10,403 bases of DNA from positions 1-10,403 of the forward strand of contig CANPWK010000035.1 of NCBI GenBank assembly GCA_947584105.1. Direction: 5' to 3'. Position 1 is the stretch's first letter; every line of letters starts with the position of its first letter. The DNA comes from an uncultured Bacilli bacterium (GTDB taxonomy: Bacteria > Bacillota_I > Bacilli_A > RF39 > UBA660). Below are positions 1-6,168 of the stretch, piece by piece. A program made the translations under genes and the position numbers. A model generated the notes under the pieces. It made no database searches. It worked only from the letters and a program-made list of their open reading frames with translations, and had not been told where the DNA came from.

Positions 1-166
1 CAACAACTACATATCCACCATCACTTGATTTAAGTACATCAGTAAACTTATCTACACCACTTCCGGCATATGTAGTAACTTCTCCATTAATTGTATATGC
101 TTTAACCTTATTCATAAACAACATAGCTACTAATGCTATAGCAAAACCTTTTAAATACCTCTTCAT
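1..166 (-). CDS. Secreted propeller surface protein, paralogue (5' end only)
   Basis: This is the N-terminal 55 codons of a protein that continues past the left edge. It starts at the ATG at 166, behind the Shine-Dalgarno GAAAGGTAGAAAG. The first 29 residues match the neighbouring 554-residue protein at 27 positions (S7G and T20K differ). They form a signal peptide with a basic start (MKRYLK), a hydrophobic core and probable cleavage after the Ala of VKA at residue 23. The remainder (GVDKFTDVLKSSDGGYVVV) matches the start of propeller blade 1 of the neighbour. It is therefore a tandem duplicate, probably also a sortase-anchored propeller, but its C-terminus is not visible. Its promoter resembles the neighbour's except for a shorter spacer (see the promoter entry), so it may be expressed less. 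Function and ligand are unknown. Confidence 0.85.
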   Translation of the reverse strand, partial: MKRYLKGFAIALVAMLFMNKVKAYTINGEVTTYAGSGVDKFTDVLKSSDGGYVVV

Positions 167-186
167 ACTTTCTACCTTTCATCTTT

Positions 187-212
187 ATTATATAAAAAAG
201 AAATTTTTTCAA
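187..212 (-). promoter_or_regulatory. Promoter of the left-edge paralogue, short 14-base spacer
   Basis: On the minus strand TTGAAA (207-212) and TATAAT (187-192) are separated by 14 bases, including a run of six T (194-199). The -10 is perfect but the spacing is 3 short of the 17-base optimum, so activity is predicted to be weak in this sequence. The whole block, from the TAA stop of the upstream gene at 221-223 to the ATG at 166, is nearly identical to 1886-1940 upstream of the paralogue, where the T run has nine bases. Confidence 0.55.
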
Positions 213-220
213 TATATTTC

Positions 221-1885
221 TTATTTAATAAATTTATGTTTTAAAAATAGACTTACAATTATTCCAGTAAAAGAAATACCGAAAAATACTATATATTTAG
301 TTATATAATCACCTGTATTTGGATTTTCTTTTATTTGTATAACAGTACCATCACTTGGTTTATTAGCTTGTTTTTCAAAAGTTACAGATACCGTTACATC
401 ATCTGATAATTCAAAATAATAACCATTATCTTTCTTAACAGGAACATTATTTCCTTTAGAATCTTTTACAACTACATCTTTTACTACAAATCCATCATCT
501 GGCTTTGGAACAACTTCAACAGTTCCATTATCTTCTAGAACATCAAAGCTTCCGAAAGTTGTTTCTTCTTTAGTTATTTCATATTTAAAAGTTATTGTTA
601 GTACTAATCCATCATAAACTGCACCACCAGATTTAGCAACATCTACTTTTCCTACAGCTACATATTTATTGTGACTAAGTTCAATAATAGAATTTAATTC
701 ATCATAGCTATGGTTTCCTCCATCAAAGTTTTTTTGCCATTCAATTTTACCATCTTTATTATATTTGATAACTATACCATCACGAGCACCATCTAGTTTT
801 AAATTTCCTACATTTGAAGTGATATAACCTGTTATTAATATTCCACCATCATCTGTTTTAATAACATCATTGAAACGTTCATTATGCATAAAACCAGCTG
901 CCCCAAAATTTTTCTGCCACAATATATTACCACTATTATCATATTTAACAATTATGGCATCAGATCCCATACTATCTACAGAAACGCCTTCTATATCATC
1001 TGAAGAACTATCTCCTACTACAACAAATCCATCATCAGTAGCCGTTATACTATAAAATGAATCACTTTCACTACCACCATAATTTTTTTGCCATAATACA
1101 TTACCACTCTTATCATACTTAACTATTAATGCATCTTCAGTATATGAAACTTTTCCTTTTTTAGTAAGTGTTCCAATCTCACCTGTTTCTATAGTAGTAG
1201 AATCAAAATCACCAACTGTAATATATCCATCATCAGTTTCTATTATCTTTCGAAAATAATCAGCTCCACTACCTCCATATAATTTCTGCCAAGATACATT
1301 ACCATCTTTATCATATTTAACAATCAATGCATCATAAGATCCTTTAGAAGTATTATCTTTTATATTAGTTGAATCAGTTACTCCAACAGTAATAAAGCCT
1401 CCATCACTTGTCTTAATTATATCATTAAAATTTACAGCTTTATTTCCTGCATAATCTTTTTTCCATAATTGTTTACCTTCTTTATCATATTTGACAACTA
1501 CAGCAGTATTATTGCAAACAGATGAAGAACAATTTTTCTTAACATACCCAACAGCAACAAAACCATCATCTGTTTCTACTACACTGTTAAAAGAATCATT
1601 TTTTTCATCTCCATAAACTTGTTGCCACTCTACTTCACCATTTGAATTATATTTTACTATTAAACCATCTGATAATTTTACACTAATTCCATCTGCAAGA
1701 TCTGTAGAATAAGTTTCCCCAACAGCAACATAACCACCATCACTTGATTTTACAATATCACTAAATGAATCAGTGTTAGTACCACCATATTTATTAGTTT
1801 CTCCATTAATTGTATATGCTTTAACCGTATTCATAAACAACATAGCTACTAACGCTATAGCAAAACTTTTTAAATATCTTTTCAT
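221..1885 (-). CDS. Secreted seven-bladed beta-propeller protein with NPNTG sortase anchor
   Basis: A 554-residue cell-surface protein. Residues 1-23 are a signal peptide (core FAIALVAMLFM, cleavage near VKA). Seven repeats follow, starting near residues 39, 97, 152, 210, 275, 337 and 396. Each has the pattern DxFxxIIxTDDGGYxxVG, a variable loop, then DALIVKYDKxGNxxWQKxYGG. The count and pattern fit SBBP-like (seven-bladed beta-propeller) repeats. Inter-strand loops range from short to about 25 residues (longest in blade 4) and would line one face. Blade 2 has a CSSSVC pair (C119, C124) that could form a disulfide outside the cell. Residues 444-505 resemble an InlB B-repeat/bacterial-repeat domain (FGSFDVLEDNGTVEVVPKP). 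The end is typical of covalent wall anchoring: NPNTG at 521-525, a hydrophobic helix at about 529-547 and a basic tail. The ligand is unknown; adhesion or surface binding is inferred. No sortase gene is in the window. Confidence 0.88.
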   Translation of the reverse strand: MKRYLKSFAIALVAMLFMNTVKAYTINGETNKYGGTNTDSFSDIVKSSDGGYVAVGETYSTDLADGISVKLSDGLIVKYNSNGEVEWQQVYGDEKNDSFNSVVETDDGFVAVGYVKKNCSSSVCNNTAVVVKYDKEGKQLWKKDYAGNKAVNFNDIIKTSDGGFITVGVTDSTNIKDNTSKGSYDALIVKYDKDGNVSWQKLYGGSGADYFRKIIETDDGYITVGDFDSTTIETGEIGTLTKKGKVSYTEDALIVKYDKSGNVLWQKNYGGSESDSFYSITATDDGFVVVGDSSSDDIEGVSVDSMGSDAIIVKYDNSGNILWQKNFGAAGFMHNERFNDVIKTDDGGILITGYITSNVGNLKLDGARDGIVIKYNKDGKIEWQKNFDGGNHSYDELNSIIELSHNKYVAVGKVDVAKSGGAVYDGLVLTITFKYEITKEETTFGSFDVLEDNGTVEVVPKPDDGFVVKDVVVKDSKGNNVPVKKDNGYYFELSDDVTVSVTFEKQANKPSDGTVIQIKENPNTGDYITKYIVFFGISFTGIIVSLFLKHKFIK

Positions 1886-1886
1886 A

Positions 1887-1896
1887 CTTCCTACCT
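1887..1896 (-). promoter_or_regulatory. Ribosome binding site of the propeller gene
   Basis: AAGGTAGGAAG lies just upstream of the ATG at 1885. The paralogue at the left edge has the same site with one G changed to A (AAGGTAGAAAG), a slightly weaker match. With the promoter's predicted transcription start near 1899, the leader is very short. Confidence 0.5.
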
Positions 1897-1905
1897 TTCA
1901 TCTTT

Positions 1906-1934
1906 ATTGTATAAAAAAAAAGAAATTTTTTCAA
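1906..1934 (-). promoter_or_regulatory. Promoter of the propeller gene, 17-base spacer with T9 tract
   Basis: Minus-strand TTGAAA (1929-1934) and TACAAT (1906-1911) are separated by exactly 17 bases, a good sigma-A-type promoter. The spacer contains nine consecutive T (1913-1921). Transcription would begin near 1899, leaving a leader of about 14 bases before the ATG at 1885. The paralogue's promoter differs by three fewer T and a C-to-T change in the -10, which makes this one the copy with correct spacing. Confidence 0.7.
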
Positions 1935-1981
1935 TATATTTCTTAAATATTTTAAAAGTTTTATTTAAATTAAATTTTATG

Positions 1982-2003
1982 AAAAAAAGAATTTTCAAAA
2001 ATT
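1982..2003 (-). terminator. Weak candidate terminator after the nuclease gene
   Basis: Immediately after the nuclease stop, the minus strand reads AATTT-TTGA-AAATT followed by CTTTTTTT. The stem is only five A/U pairs with a tetraloop, so it may be chance in AT-rich DNA. The seven-T run and its position between two independently promoted genes favour it. Confidence 0.3.
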
Positions 2004-2006
2004 AAT

Positions 2007-2738
2007 TTACTTATTTTTTAAAGAACTATCTCCTGTTTTATAATCTATTGTAATACCTTCCTGAACATTAAAAACATAAACATTAAAAGAAATTCCTTCA
2101 CCCTTATCTTCTACTGATTTAGCTTCAATTTGAACTCCACTAGCTAGTAAATTATCACCATCATAAATAGGTGTCACACGGTATAAAACATGATTTTTAG
2201 TTGCTCTTATATATTCTGCTACTTTATTTTCAAATTCAAGCATCCCGACAGTATTCATAAATCTTGTACAAGTAATTAAGTTTTTTTCATTAGCATTCTC
2301 CCCAGTTAATTGATAACCAATTAAATGACATCTATTATATAAATATTTACCATCTACTATACTATATTTTACTGTATGCCAACCAGATGGTTTTATCTGC
2401 CCTATACTACCTCTTTTTTCAGTAGGCATTGTATCCAAACTAATATTAGCATAAGCAACTCCAGCTCTATTTAATGAATCTAAATCACTATATTGTTCAA
2501 ATGTTTCAGTATTTAAATCTTTATCTTTAAAGTCTGGAACATTATTGTTAATAACAGTATATGATTGCCCATTATAGGTTGGTATTTTATCGATAGTATA
2601 ATAATTTGAATGGACAAATTTAACAGAATTATCAGTTATTTTCTTTATATCTTCTTTATAATAATTACAAAATCCAAATACAAATATGAAAATAAAAGTT
2701 AAAACAAATACTTTTTTATTACTTCTTATTCTTTTCAA
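2007..2738 (-). CDS. Membrane-anchored DNA/RNA non-specific endonuclease (EndA/NucA-like)
   Basis: A DNA-entry-nuclease-type enzyme that would cleave DNA, and possibly RNA, outside the membrane. Counting from the TTG at 2738 (243 residues), there is a basic start, one hydrophobic helix at about 9-24 (uncleaved signal anchor likely, no good lipobox) and then the beta-beta-alpha-metal nuclease domain. Landmarks are GWH at 119-121, the active-site block NRCHLIGYQLTGENANEKNL from 135 (catalytic His138, the family's DRGH motif in variant form NRCH) with conserved Asn residues downstream for metal binding, and HVLYRVTPIYDGDNLLASGV. NRxH is usual in the Gram-positive branch. A longer frame begins at GTG 2747, but that GTG lies inside the Shine-Dalgarno AGTAGGTG, so the TTG six bases later is preferred. 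Likely roles are nutrient scavenging from extracellular DNA or DNA uptake; no competence genes are visible here. It follows trxA by about 60 bases. Confidence 0.87.
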   Translation of the reverse strand: MKRIRSNKKVFVLTFIFIFVFGFCNYYKEDIKKITDNSVKFVHSNYYTIDKIPTYNGQSYTVINNNVPDFKDKDLNTETFEQYSDLDSLNRAGVAYANISLDTMPTEKRGSIGQIKPSGWHTVKYSIVDGKYLYNRCHLIGYQLTGENANEKNLITCTRFMNTVGMLEFENKVAEYIRATKNHVLYRVTPIYDGDNLLASGVQIEAKSVEDKGEGISFNVYVFNVQEGITIDYKTGDSSLKNK

Positions 2739-2744
2739 ACCAAA

Positions 2745-2752
2745 CACCTACT
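2745..2752 (-). promoter_or_regulatory. Start-deciding ribosome binding site, nuclease gene
   Basis: AGTAGGTG sits 6 bases before TTG 2738. The alternative GTG start at 2747 overlaps it and would have no Shine-Dalgarno of its own. Confidence 0.6.
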
Positions 2753-2762
2753 TTTATATATT

Positions 2763-2791
2763 AAAAAATTATCTTTTAAATAATATAAGAT
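2763..2791 (-). terminator. Very weak candidate terminator after trxA
   Basis: The minus strand has ATCTT, a 10-base loop, AAGAT and then AATTTTTT, ten bases beyond the trxA stop. A five-pair A/U stem is marginal, so some trxA transcripts may read into the nuclease gene. Confidence 0.25.
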
Positions 2792-2800
2792 TTTAATATA

Positions 2801-3109
2801 TTACTTAATCTTAGCAATTATTTCTTCTTTAGAATGAAATCCTATTATTCTATCCTTTAAATTATTATTTTCAAAAATTAAAATAGTTGGTATAGACATA
2901 ATATTATACTTATGAGCAAATAATTCATTATCATCAACATTAAGTTTATAAAAATCACACATATTTATCTCGTTACTAATATCTTCAATAATAGGTGCTA
3001 TCATACGACAAGGACCACACCAATCAGCATAACAATCTACTACAATTTTATTATTTGTTGTTTTTATTTTTTCCTCTAATTCTTGACCACTAATTTTTAT
3101 AACTGCCAT
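2801..3109 (-). CDS. trxA: Thioredoxin
   Basis: A small cytoplasmic disulfide reductase of 102 residues, the normal length for a bacterial thioredoxin. The active site is WCGPC at residues 30-34 (catalytic Cys31 and Cys34), preceded by the buried Asp25 of VVDCYADW. The cis-proline is in SIPT (Pro74) and the fold ends with the IIGFHSKEEI strand-helix. Extra cysteines are C26 and C51. The start ATG 3109 follows a strong AAGGAGG (3114-3120). The gene has its own near-consensus promoter and lies just downstream of a terminator, so it is transcribed apart from the upstream group containing its partner trxB, although both lie within about 2 kb. Electrons would flow from NADPH through TrxB to this protein and on to targets such as ribonucleotide reductase or peroxiredoxins; those targets are not in the window. 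Confidence 0.95.
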   Translation of the reverse strand: MAVIKISGQELEEKIKTTNNKIVVDCYADWCGPCRMIAPIIEDISNEINMCDFYKLNVDDNELFAHKYNIMSIPTILIFENNNLKDRIIGFHSKEEIIAKIK

Positions 3110-3144
3110 ATTTCCTCCTTATCATTACTTAATATTACATATTA

Positions 3145-3173
3145 ATTGTATGAAATTTATTGTTAAATGTCAA
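3145..3173 (-). promoter_or_regulatory. Near-consensus sigma-A promoter of trxA
   Basis: Minus-strand TTGACA (3168-3173, perfect -35) and TACAAT (3145-3150) are separated by 17 bases. Transcription would start near 3138, giving a leader of about 29 bases that includes the AAGGAGG site. The -35 begins directly after the T run of the preceding terminator. Confidence 0.82.
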
Positions 3174-3174
3174 C

Positions 3175-3207
3175 AAAAAAACTGACAACTTTAATAATTG
3201 GCAGTTT
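3175..3207 (-). terminator. Rho-independent terminator after the ttcA-like gene
   Basis: On the minus strand AAACTGCCAA pairs with TTGTCAGTTT across a 9-base loop (10 positions with one C/T mismatch), followed directly by seven T. It lies 25 bases after the TAG stop at 3233 and closes the copA-to-ttcA transcript before the trxA promoter. Confidence 0.8.
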
Positions 3208-3232
3208 AATTTAATAAATATTACTTTAATAA

Positions 3233-4057
3233 CTATTTATCATAATTTTCAATAAAACTTTTATAAATTCCATTATCTTTAACACCTAAAACACAATTTA
3301 AATTTATATTATCTAAAGATTTAAAAATGTTATGATCTATATCTTTATTAATCTTTCTTAAAGAAGTTATTAATTTCTTTATTTCTAATCTCTTACTTTC
3401 ATTATTATCTTCTAAATGACACTTCTCTGTAAATTTGCAAGCACAATTAATAAATTCCAAATTATTATAATCTTTCCAAGAAATAATATCATCTTCCTTT
3501 ACTAAATATAAAGGTCGAATTAATTCCATACCTTCAAAATTTTGACTATGTAATTTTGGCATCATAGTTTTAACTTCTGCAGCATAAAAGATTGACAATA
3601 AAGTAGTTTCTATCACATCATCAAAGTGATGACCTAAAGCAATTTTATTACAACCTAATTCTTTAGCTTTATTATATAAATATCCTCTTCTCATTCTAGC
3701 ACACAAATAACAAAGACTTTTATCTACTGTTGCAACTACATTAAATATATTACTTGAAAAAAATTCTATCGGAATATTTAACTTATTAGCATTTTCTTCA
3801 ATTAACTTCTTATTATATTCTGTATATCCAGGATCCATTACTATATAATAGGCAGTAAAATGTATCTTCCCATGACGTTTTAATTCCTGAATACATTTAG
3901 CAAGTAAAAACGAATCCTTCCCACCACTTATACAAACGGCAATCTTATCATTATCATTAATCAATTGATAATCTTTTATTGCTTTAATAAATTTAGACCA
4001 TATTTCTTTCCTATATTTTTTTATAATACTTTTTTCTATATTCTTATATTCTAACAT
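3233..4057 (-). CDS. ttcA: TtcA-family tRNA 2-thiolation ATPase (PP-loop, Fe-S)
   Basis: A cytoplasmic enzyme that adenylates a tRNA base and replaces its oxygen with sulfur. In the founding TtcA the product is 2-thiocytidine at position 32. From ATG 4057 it is 274 residues. The ATP-binding PP-loop is SGGKDS at 44-49. CYLCARMRRGYLY at 116-128 is the TtcA CxxC motif, with Cys116 and Cys119 expected to bind a [4Fe-4S] cluster. GHHFDD follows at 142-147, and a cysteine-rich stretch (C205, C207, C213) should supply the third cluster ligand. An upstream in-frame ATG at 4084 is less likely because GAGGAG (4062-4067) sits 4-5 bases before ATG 4057. It is the last gene of the copA run, 58 bases after guaD and followed by a strong terminator. 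The family is clear, but the exact tRNA base in this lineage is inferred. Confidence 0.85.
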   Translation of the reverse strand: MLEYKNIEKSIIKKYRKEIWSKFIKAIKDYQLINDNDKIAVCISGGKDSFLLAKCIQELKRHGKIHFTAYYIVMDPGYTEYNKKLIEENANKLNIPIEFFSSNIFNVVATVDKSLCYLCARMRRGYLYNKAKELGCNKIALGHHFDDVIETTLLSIFYAAEVKTMMPKLHSQNFEGMELIRPLYLVKEDDIISWKDYNNLEFINCACKFTEKCHLEDNNESKRLEIKKLITSLRKINKDIDHNIFKSLDNINLNCVLGVKDNGIYKSFIENYDK

Positions 4058-4061
4058 ATAA

Positions 4062-4067
4062 CTCCTC
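4062..4067 (-). promoter_or_regulatory. Start-deciding ribosome binding site, ttcA-like gene
   Basis: GAGGAG just upstream of ATG 4057 supports that start over the in-frame ATG at 4084, which has no comparable site. Confidence 0.65.
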
Positions 4068-4115
4068 AAATAAATTATTATCATCTATAAGTTTATTATT
4101 TTATCAACATTAATT

Positions 4116-4574
4116 TTAATACGTAATTCCATTATTATCATAATATTGTTGCATCAAATTCATACATTCATCTCGATCTAATTGTTTTAACGATATTAAA
4201 TCATTATTACCTTTAATAAATTCATATATATCATCATCACGAAAACCAATACGAGCAGCATCTTTCCTATCACAAGCAAAATACACCTTTTTAATATTAG
4301 CCCAAACAATAGCCGCCAAGCACATAGGACATGGTTCACAAGATGTATACATAATATAATTTGATAAGTCATGGTTATTTAATAATTTACAAGCTCTACG
4401 AATAGCTACAATTTCCGCATGAGCTGTAGGATCTTTATCAATTAATACTCTATTATTACTACTAGCAATAACATTGCCATCTTTATCTACAATGACTGCA
4501 CCAAATGGTCCCCCTTCTTTATTTTTTATACCTTTATTAGCACAATCTATAGCTAACTTTATATATTTATTCAT
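4116..4574 (-). CDS. guaD: Guanine deaminase (CDA-fold zinc enzyme)
   Basis: A 152-residue cytoplasmic zinc hydrolase, close to the roughly 156 residues of Bacillus subtilis GuaD, that converts guanine to xanthine and ammonia. The zinc site is HAE at 52-54 (His52 ligand, Glu54 proton shuttle) plus CEPCPMC at 79-85 (Cys79 and Cys82 ligands). GGPFGAVIV at 21-29 and NRVLIDKDPTAHAE match the GuaD branch. So does the C-terminus DDDIYEF and final Tyr152, because in GuaD the swapped C-terminal tail contributes a Tyr to the active site. This separates it from tRNA adenosine deaminase (TadA), the main alternative, which usually has HAE with PCxMC and a basic C-terminus. The ATG at 4574 follows a strong AGGAGG. 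It begins 20 bases after the membrane-protein gene, so the two are probably co-transcribed. No purine transporter or xanthine gene is nearby. Confidence 0.82.
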   Translation of the reverse strand: MNKYIKLAIDCANKGIKNKEGGPFGAVIVDKDGNVIASSNNRVLIDKDPTAHAEIVAIRRACKLLNNHDLSNYIMYTSCEPCPMCLAAIVWANIKKVYFACDRKDAARIGFRDDDIYEFIKGNNDLISLKQLDRDECMNLMQQYYDNNGITY

Positions 4575-4594
4575 ATATCCTCCTATTAAATTAT

Positions 4595-5218
4595 TTACTT
4601 AAAACTAACATAATGTAATCCCAATTGCTTATAAATCTCCGAAGCTCTAGGTAAATCTAATAATCTAGCTATCAATAAATTATATACTTCATCTACTAAG
4701 AAAATAGTACAAATTGTAATACTGATAATAAGAAAAATTTTTCTATTCATATGTCTTGCTATAAAAAAGCAAAATGGAACAAGAACATATATTAAAAACA
4801 AACTAGATAGTCCAAAAAATAGTACACTTCGTAAACAAACAAAACCAAAAATATTTCCAAAATTTAGTATTTCTTGATTATAATCCCAACATCTAAAGCC
4901 ATCACCGATAATATACATGCCTAATCCAGCTATAAATTCTAAAACACCACTTAATATAGTACTGATTAAAAAAACTTTCCAAGGTTTTTCTTTAAATTTA
5001 TAAGTTATGAAAAATATTAAAAGAGATCCTATTGCATATATATTTATCCAAGGAAGAAAATTACCACCTCGCCAATAAAATTGTTGCATTCCACCATTAA
5101 AATAATAAAATATAAATTCATATAAAAATCCAAAAATACCACTAATTACTATTATAAGGCAAATAACACCTAATATTATTTTCCTATCATAAATATTTTT
5201 ATTTTTTAATTTTCCCAT
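4595..5218 (-). CDS. CmpB-like 'putative ABC transporter type IV' membrane protein
   Basis: A 207-residue integral membrane protein with about five helices, near residues 14-38, 55-73, 80-104, 124-154 and 159-184. It resembles the ABC_trans_CmpB (formerly DUF1113) family. The resemblance rests on the early GFLYEF, PWINIYAIGSLLI at 56-68, LEFIAG at 93-98, WDYN at 111-114 and GNIFGFVCLRSVLFFGL at 121-137, which together form the family's pattern of PIYGxGA, EYxxG, WDYS and NxxGxxCLxxSxxWG. The family name suggests a transporter, but no ATP-binding partner lies beside it and the biochemical role is not established. Its start ATG 5218 follows GAGG with 7-base spacing. It sits 33 bases after trxB and 20 before guaD, inside the copA run, so a role in metal or redox homeostasis or in the membrane is possible but only by association. 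Confidence 0.7.
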   Translation of the reverse strand: MGKLKNKNIYDRKIILGVICLIIVISGIFGFLYEFIFYYFNGGMQQFYWRGGNFLPWINIYAIGSLLIFFITYKFKEKPWKVFLISTILSGVLEFIAGLGMYIIGDGFRCWDYNQEILNFGNIFGFVCLRSVLFFGLSSLFLIYVLVPFCFFIARHMNRKIFLIISITICTIFLVDEVYNLLIARLLDLPRASEIYKQLGLHYVSFK

Positions 5219-5251
5219 ACATAAACCTCATATATTTTTACAATTTTAAAT

Positions 5252-6151
5252 TTATTCTTTTATATTTTTCATCTCTTTAAGTGCTGTTGTTGCAGCTATA
5301 CTACCATCAGCTACAGCAGTAGTAAGCTGTCTTAAAAACTTAACTCTAGTATCACCTGCTACATATATTAAAGGAGTTTTAGTACGAACACCATCTGACT
5401 TAATATAACCATTTTCATCTATATCTACTATATTAGAAAATATTAAATTTTTAGGTTCCTGACCTATTGCAATAAATAAACCATCAACATTAATATTTTT
5501 TATATTTTCTAAATTATCCTTAATTGTTATTGATTCAAGTCTATCATTACCATTCAATGAAATAATATGAGAATTTAAAACAAATTCAATATTATTTAAT
5601 TTTTTAAGTTCCTCTAAATAAATATCTTCACCACGAAACTCATCTCTTCTATGAATTAAATAAACCTTTTTTGCAAGATTAGATAAATATATAGCATCCA
5701 AAAGAGCAGTATTACCACCACCATTAATAGCAACTATTTTATCTTTATAAAAATTACCATCACAAGTAGCACAATAAGAAACTCCTTTACCAATAAATTG
5801 TTCTTCTTTATCTATATTTAACTTTCTATTAGATGCCCCAGTTGCAATTATTATAGTTTTTGCTTTATATTCATTTTTATTTGTTATAACAGTTTTATCT
5901 TCTGATATCCTAATTACTGTTTCATAATTAATTTTCAAACCTAACTTTTTTACCTGATTATATAAATTATCAGCAAATTCAAAACCAGATATAGATTCTA
6001 TGGCTGGATAATTTGCAATTTTACTCGCATTAATTATTTGACCACCATAACATTTAGCTTCTAGTACTAAAACTTTCTTATTTGCTCTAAGTAAATATAA
6101 CGCACTTGTAAGTCCAGCTGGACCTGCACCAATAATTATTGTATCATACAT
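5252..6151 (-). CDS. trxB: Thioredoxin reductase (NADPH, FAD)
   Basis: A cytoplasmic flavoprotein that reduces oxidised thioredoxin with NADPH. From ATG 6151 it has 299 residues, slightly short of the usual 305-320. The FAD-binding GAGPAG is at 8-13, the redox-active CATC at 127-130, the nucleotide-binding GGGNTA at 144-149 and the NADPH-phosphate motif HRRDEFR at 167-173. The second FAD motif is VAGDTR near 264-269, with the partner-binding LRQLTTAVADG behind it. Usual homologues have an acidic pair after GGGxxA (often EEA); here it reads LLDA, a mild deviation. A longer frame begins at GTG 6160, but this GTG and the following ATG lie within the Shine-Dalgarno AGGTGAT, so ATG 6151 is chosen. 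It starts 17 bases after the copA stop, indicating translational proximity and co-transcription. Its substrate thioredoxin is encoded nearby under a separate promoter. Confidence 0.95.
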   Translation of the reverse strand: MYDTIIIGAGPAGLTSALYLLRANKKVLVLEAKCYGGQIINASKIANYPAIESISGFEFADNLYNQVKKLGLKINYETVIRISEDKTVITNKNEYKAKTIIIATGASNRKLNIDKEEQFIGKGVSYCATCDGNFYKDKIVAINGGGNTALLDAIYLSNLAKKVYLIHRRDEFRGEDIYLEELKKLNNIEFVLNSHIISLNGNDRLESITIKDNLENIKNINVDGLFIAIGQEPKNLIFSNIVDIDENGYIKSDGVRTKTPLIYVAGDTRVKFLRQLTTAVADGSIAATTALKEMKNIKE

Positions 6152-6155
6152 GTTC

Positions 6156-6162
6156 ATCACCT
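6156..6162 (-). promoter_or_regulatory. Start-deciding ribosome binding site, trxB
   Basis: AGGTGAT matches the end of the canonical AGGAGGTGAT and is placed properly for ATG 6151. The in-frame GTG 6160 and ATG 6157 lie inside or against it. Confidence 0.6.
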
Positions 6163-6168
6163 ATAAAA

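Noticed and set aside
870..1055. Plus-strand 61-codon open frame
   Set aside because: It lies wholly inside the propeller gene on the opposite strand. Its residues are the antisense reading of blade repeats, it has no ribosome site and no recognisable domain.
2007..2738. Nuclease as toxin of a contact-dependent or polymorphic toxin system
   Set aside because: No delivery domain and no immunity-like gene next to it. It has a simple N-terminal anchor and standard EndA-type length.
4058..4115. Internal promoter between guaD and ttcA (TTGATA with a GATAAT-like -10)
   Set aside because: Spacing is about 18-19 bases with a weak -10 in very AT-rich DNA, so it is not distinguishable from chance.
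4116..4574. tRNA-specific adenosine deaminase (TadA) as identity of the deaminase
   Set aside because: The zinc motif is shared, but CEPCPMC with GGPFGAVIV, DDDIYEF and the terminal Tyr fit guanine deaminase better.
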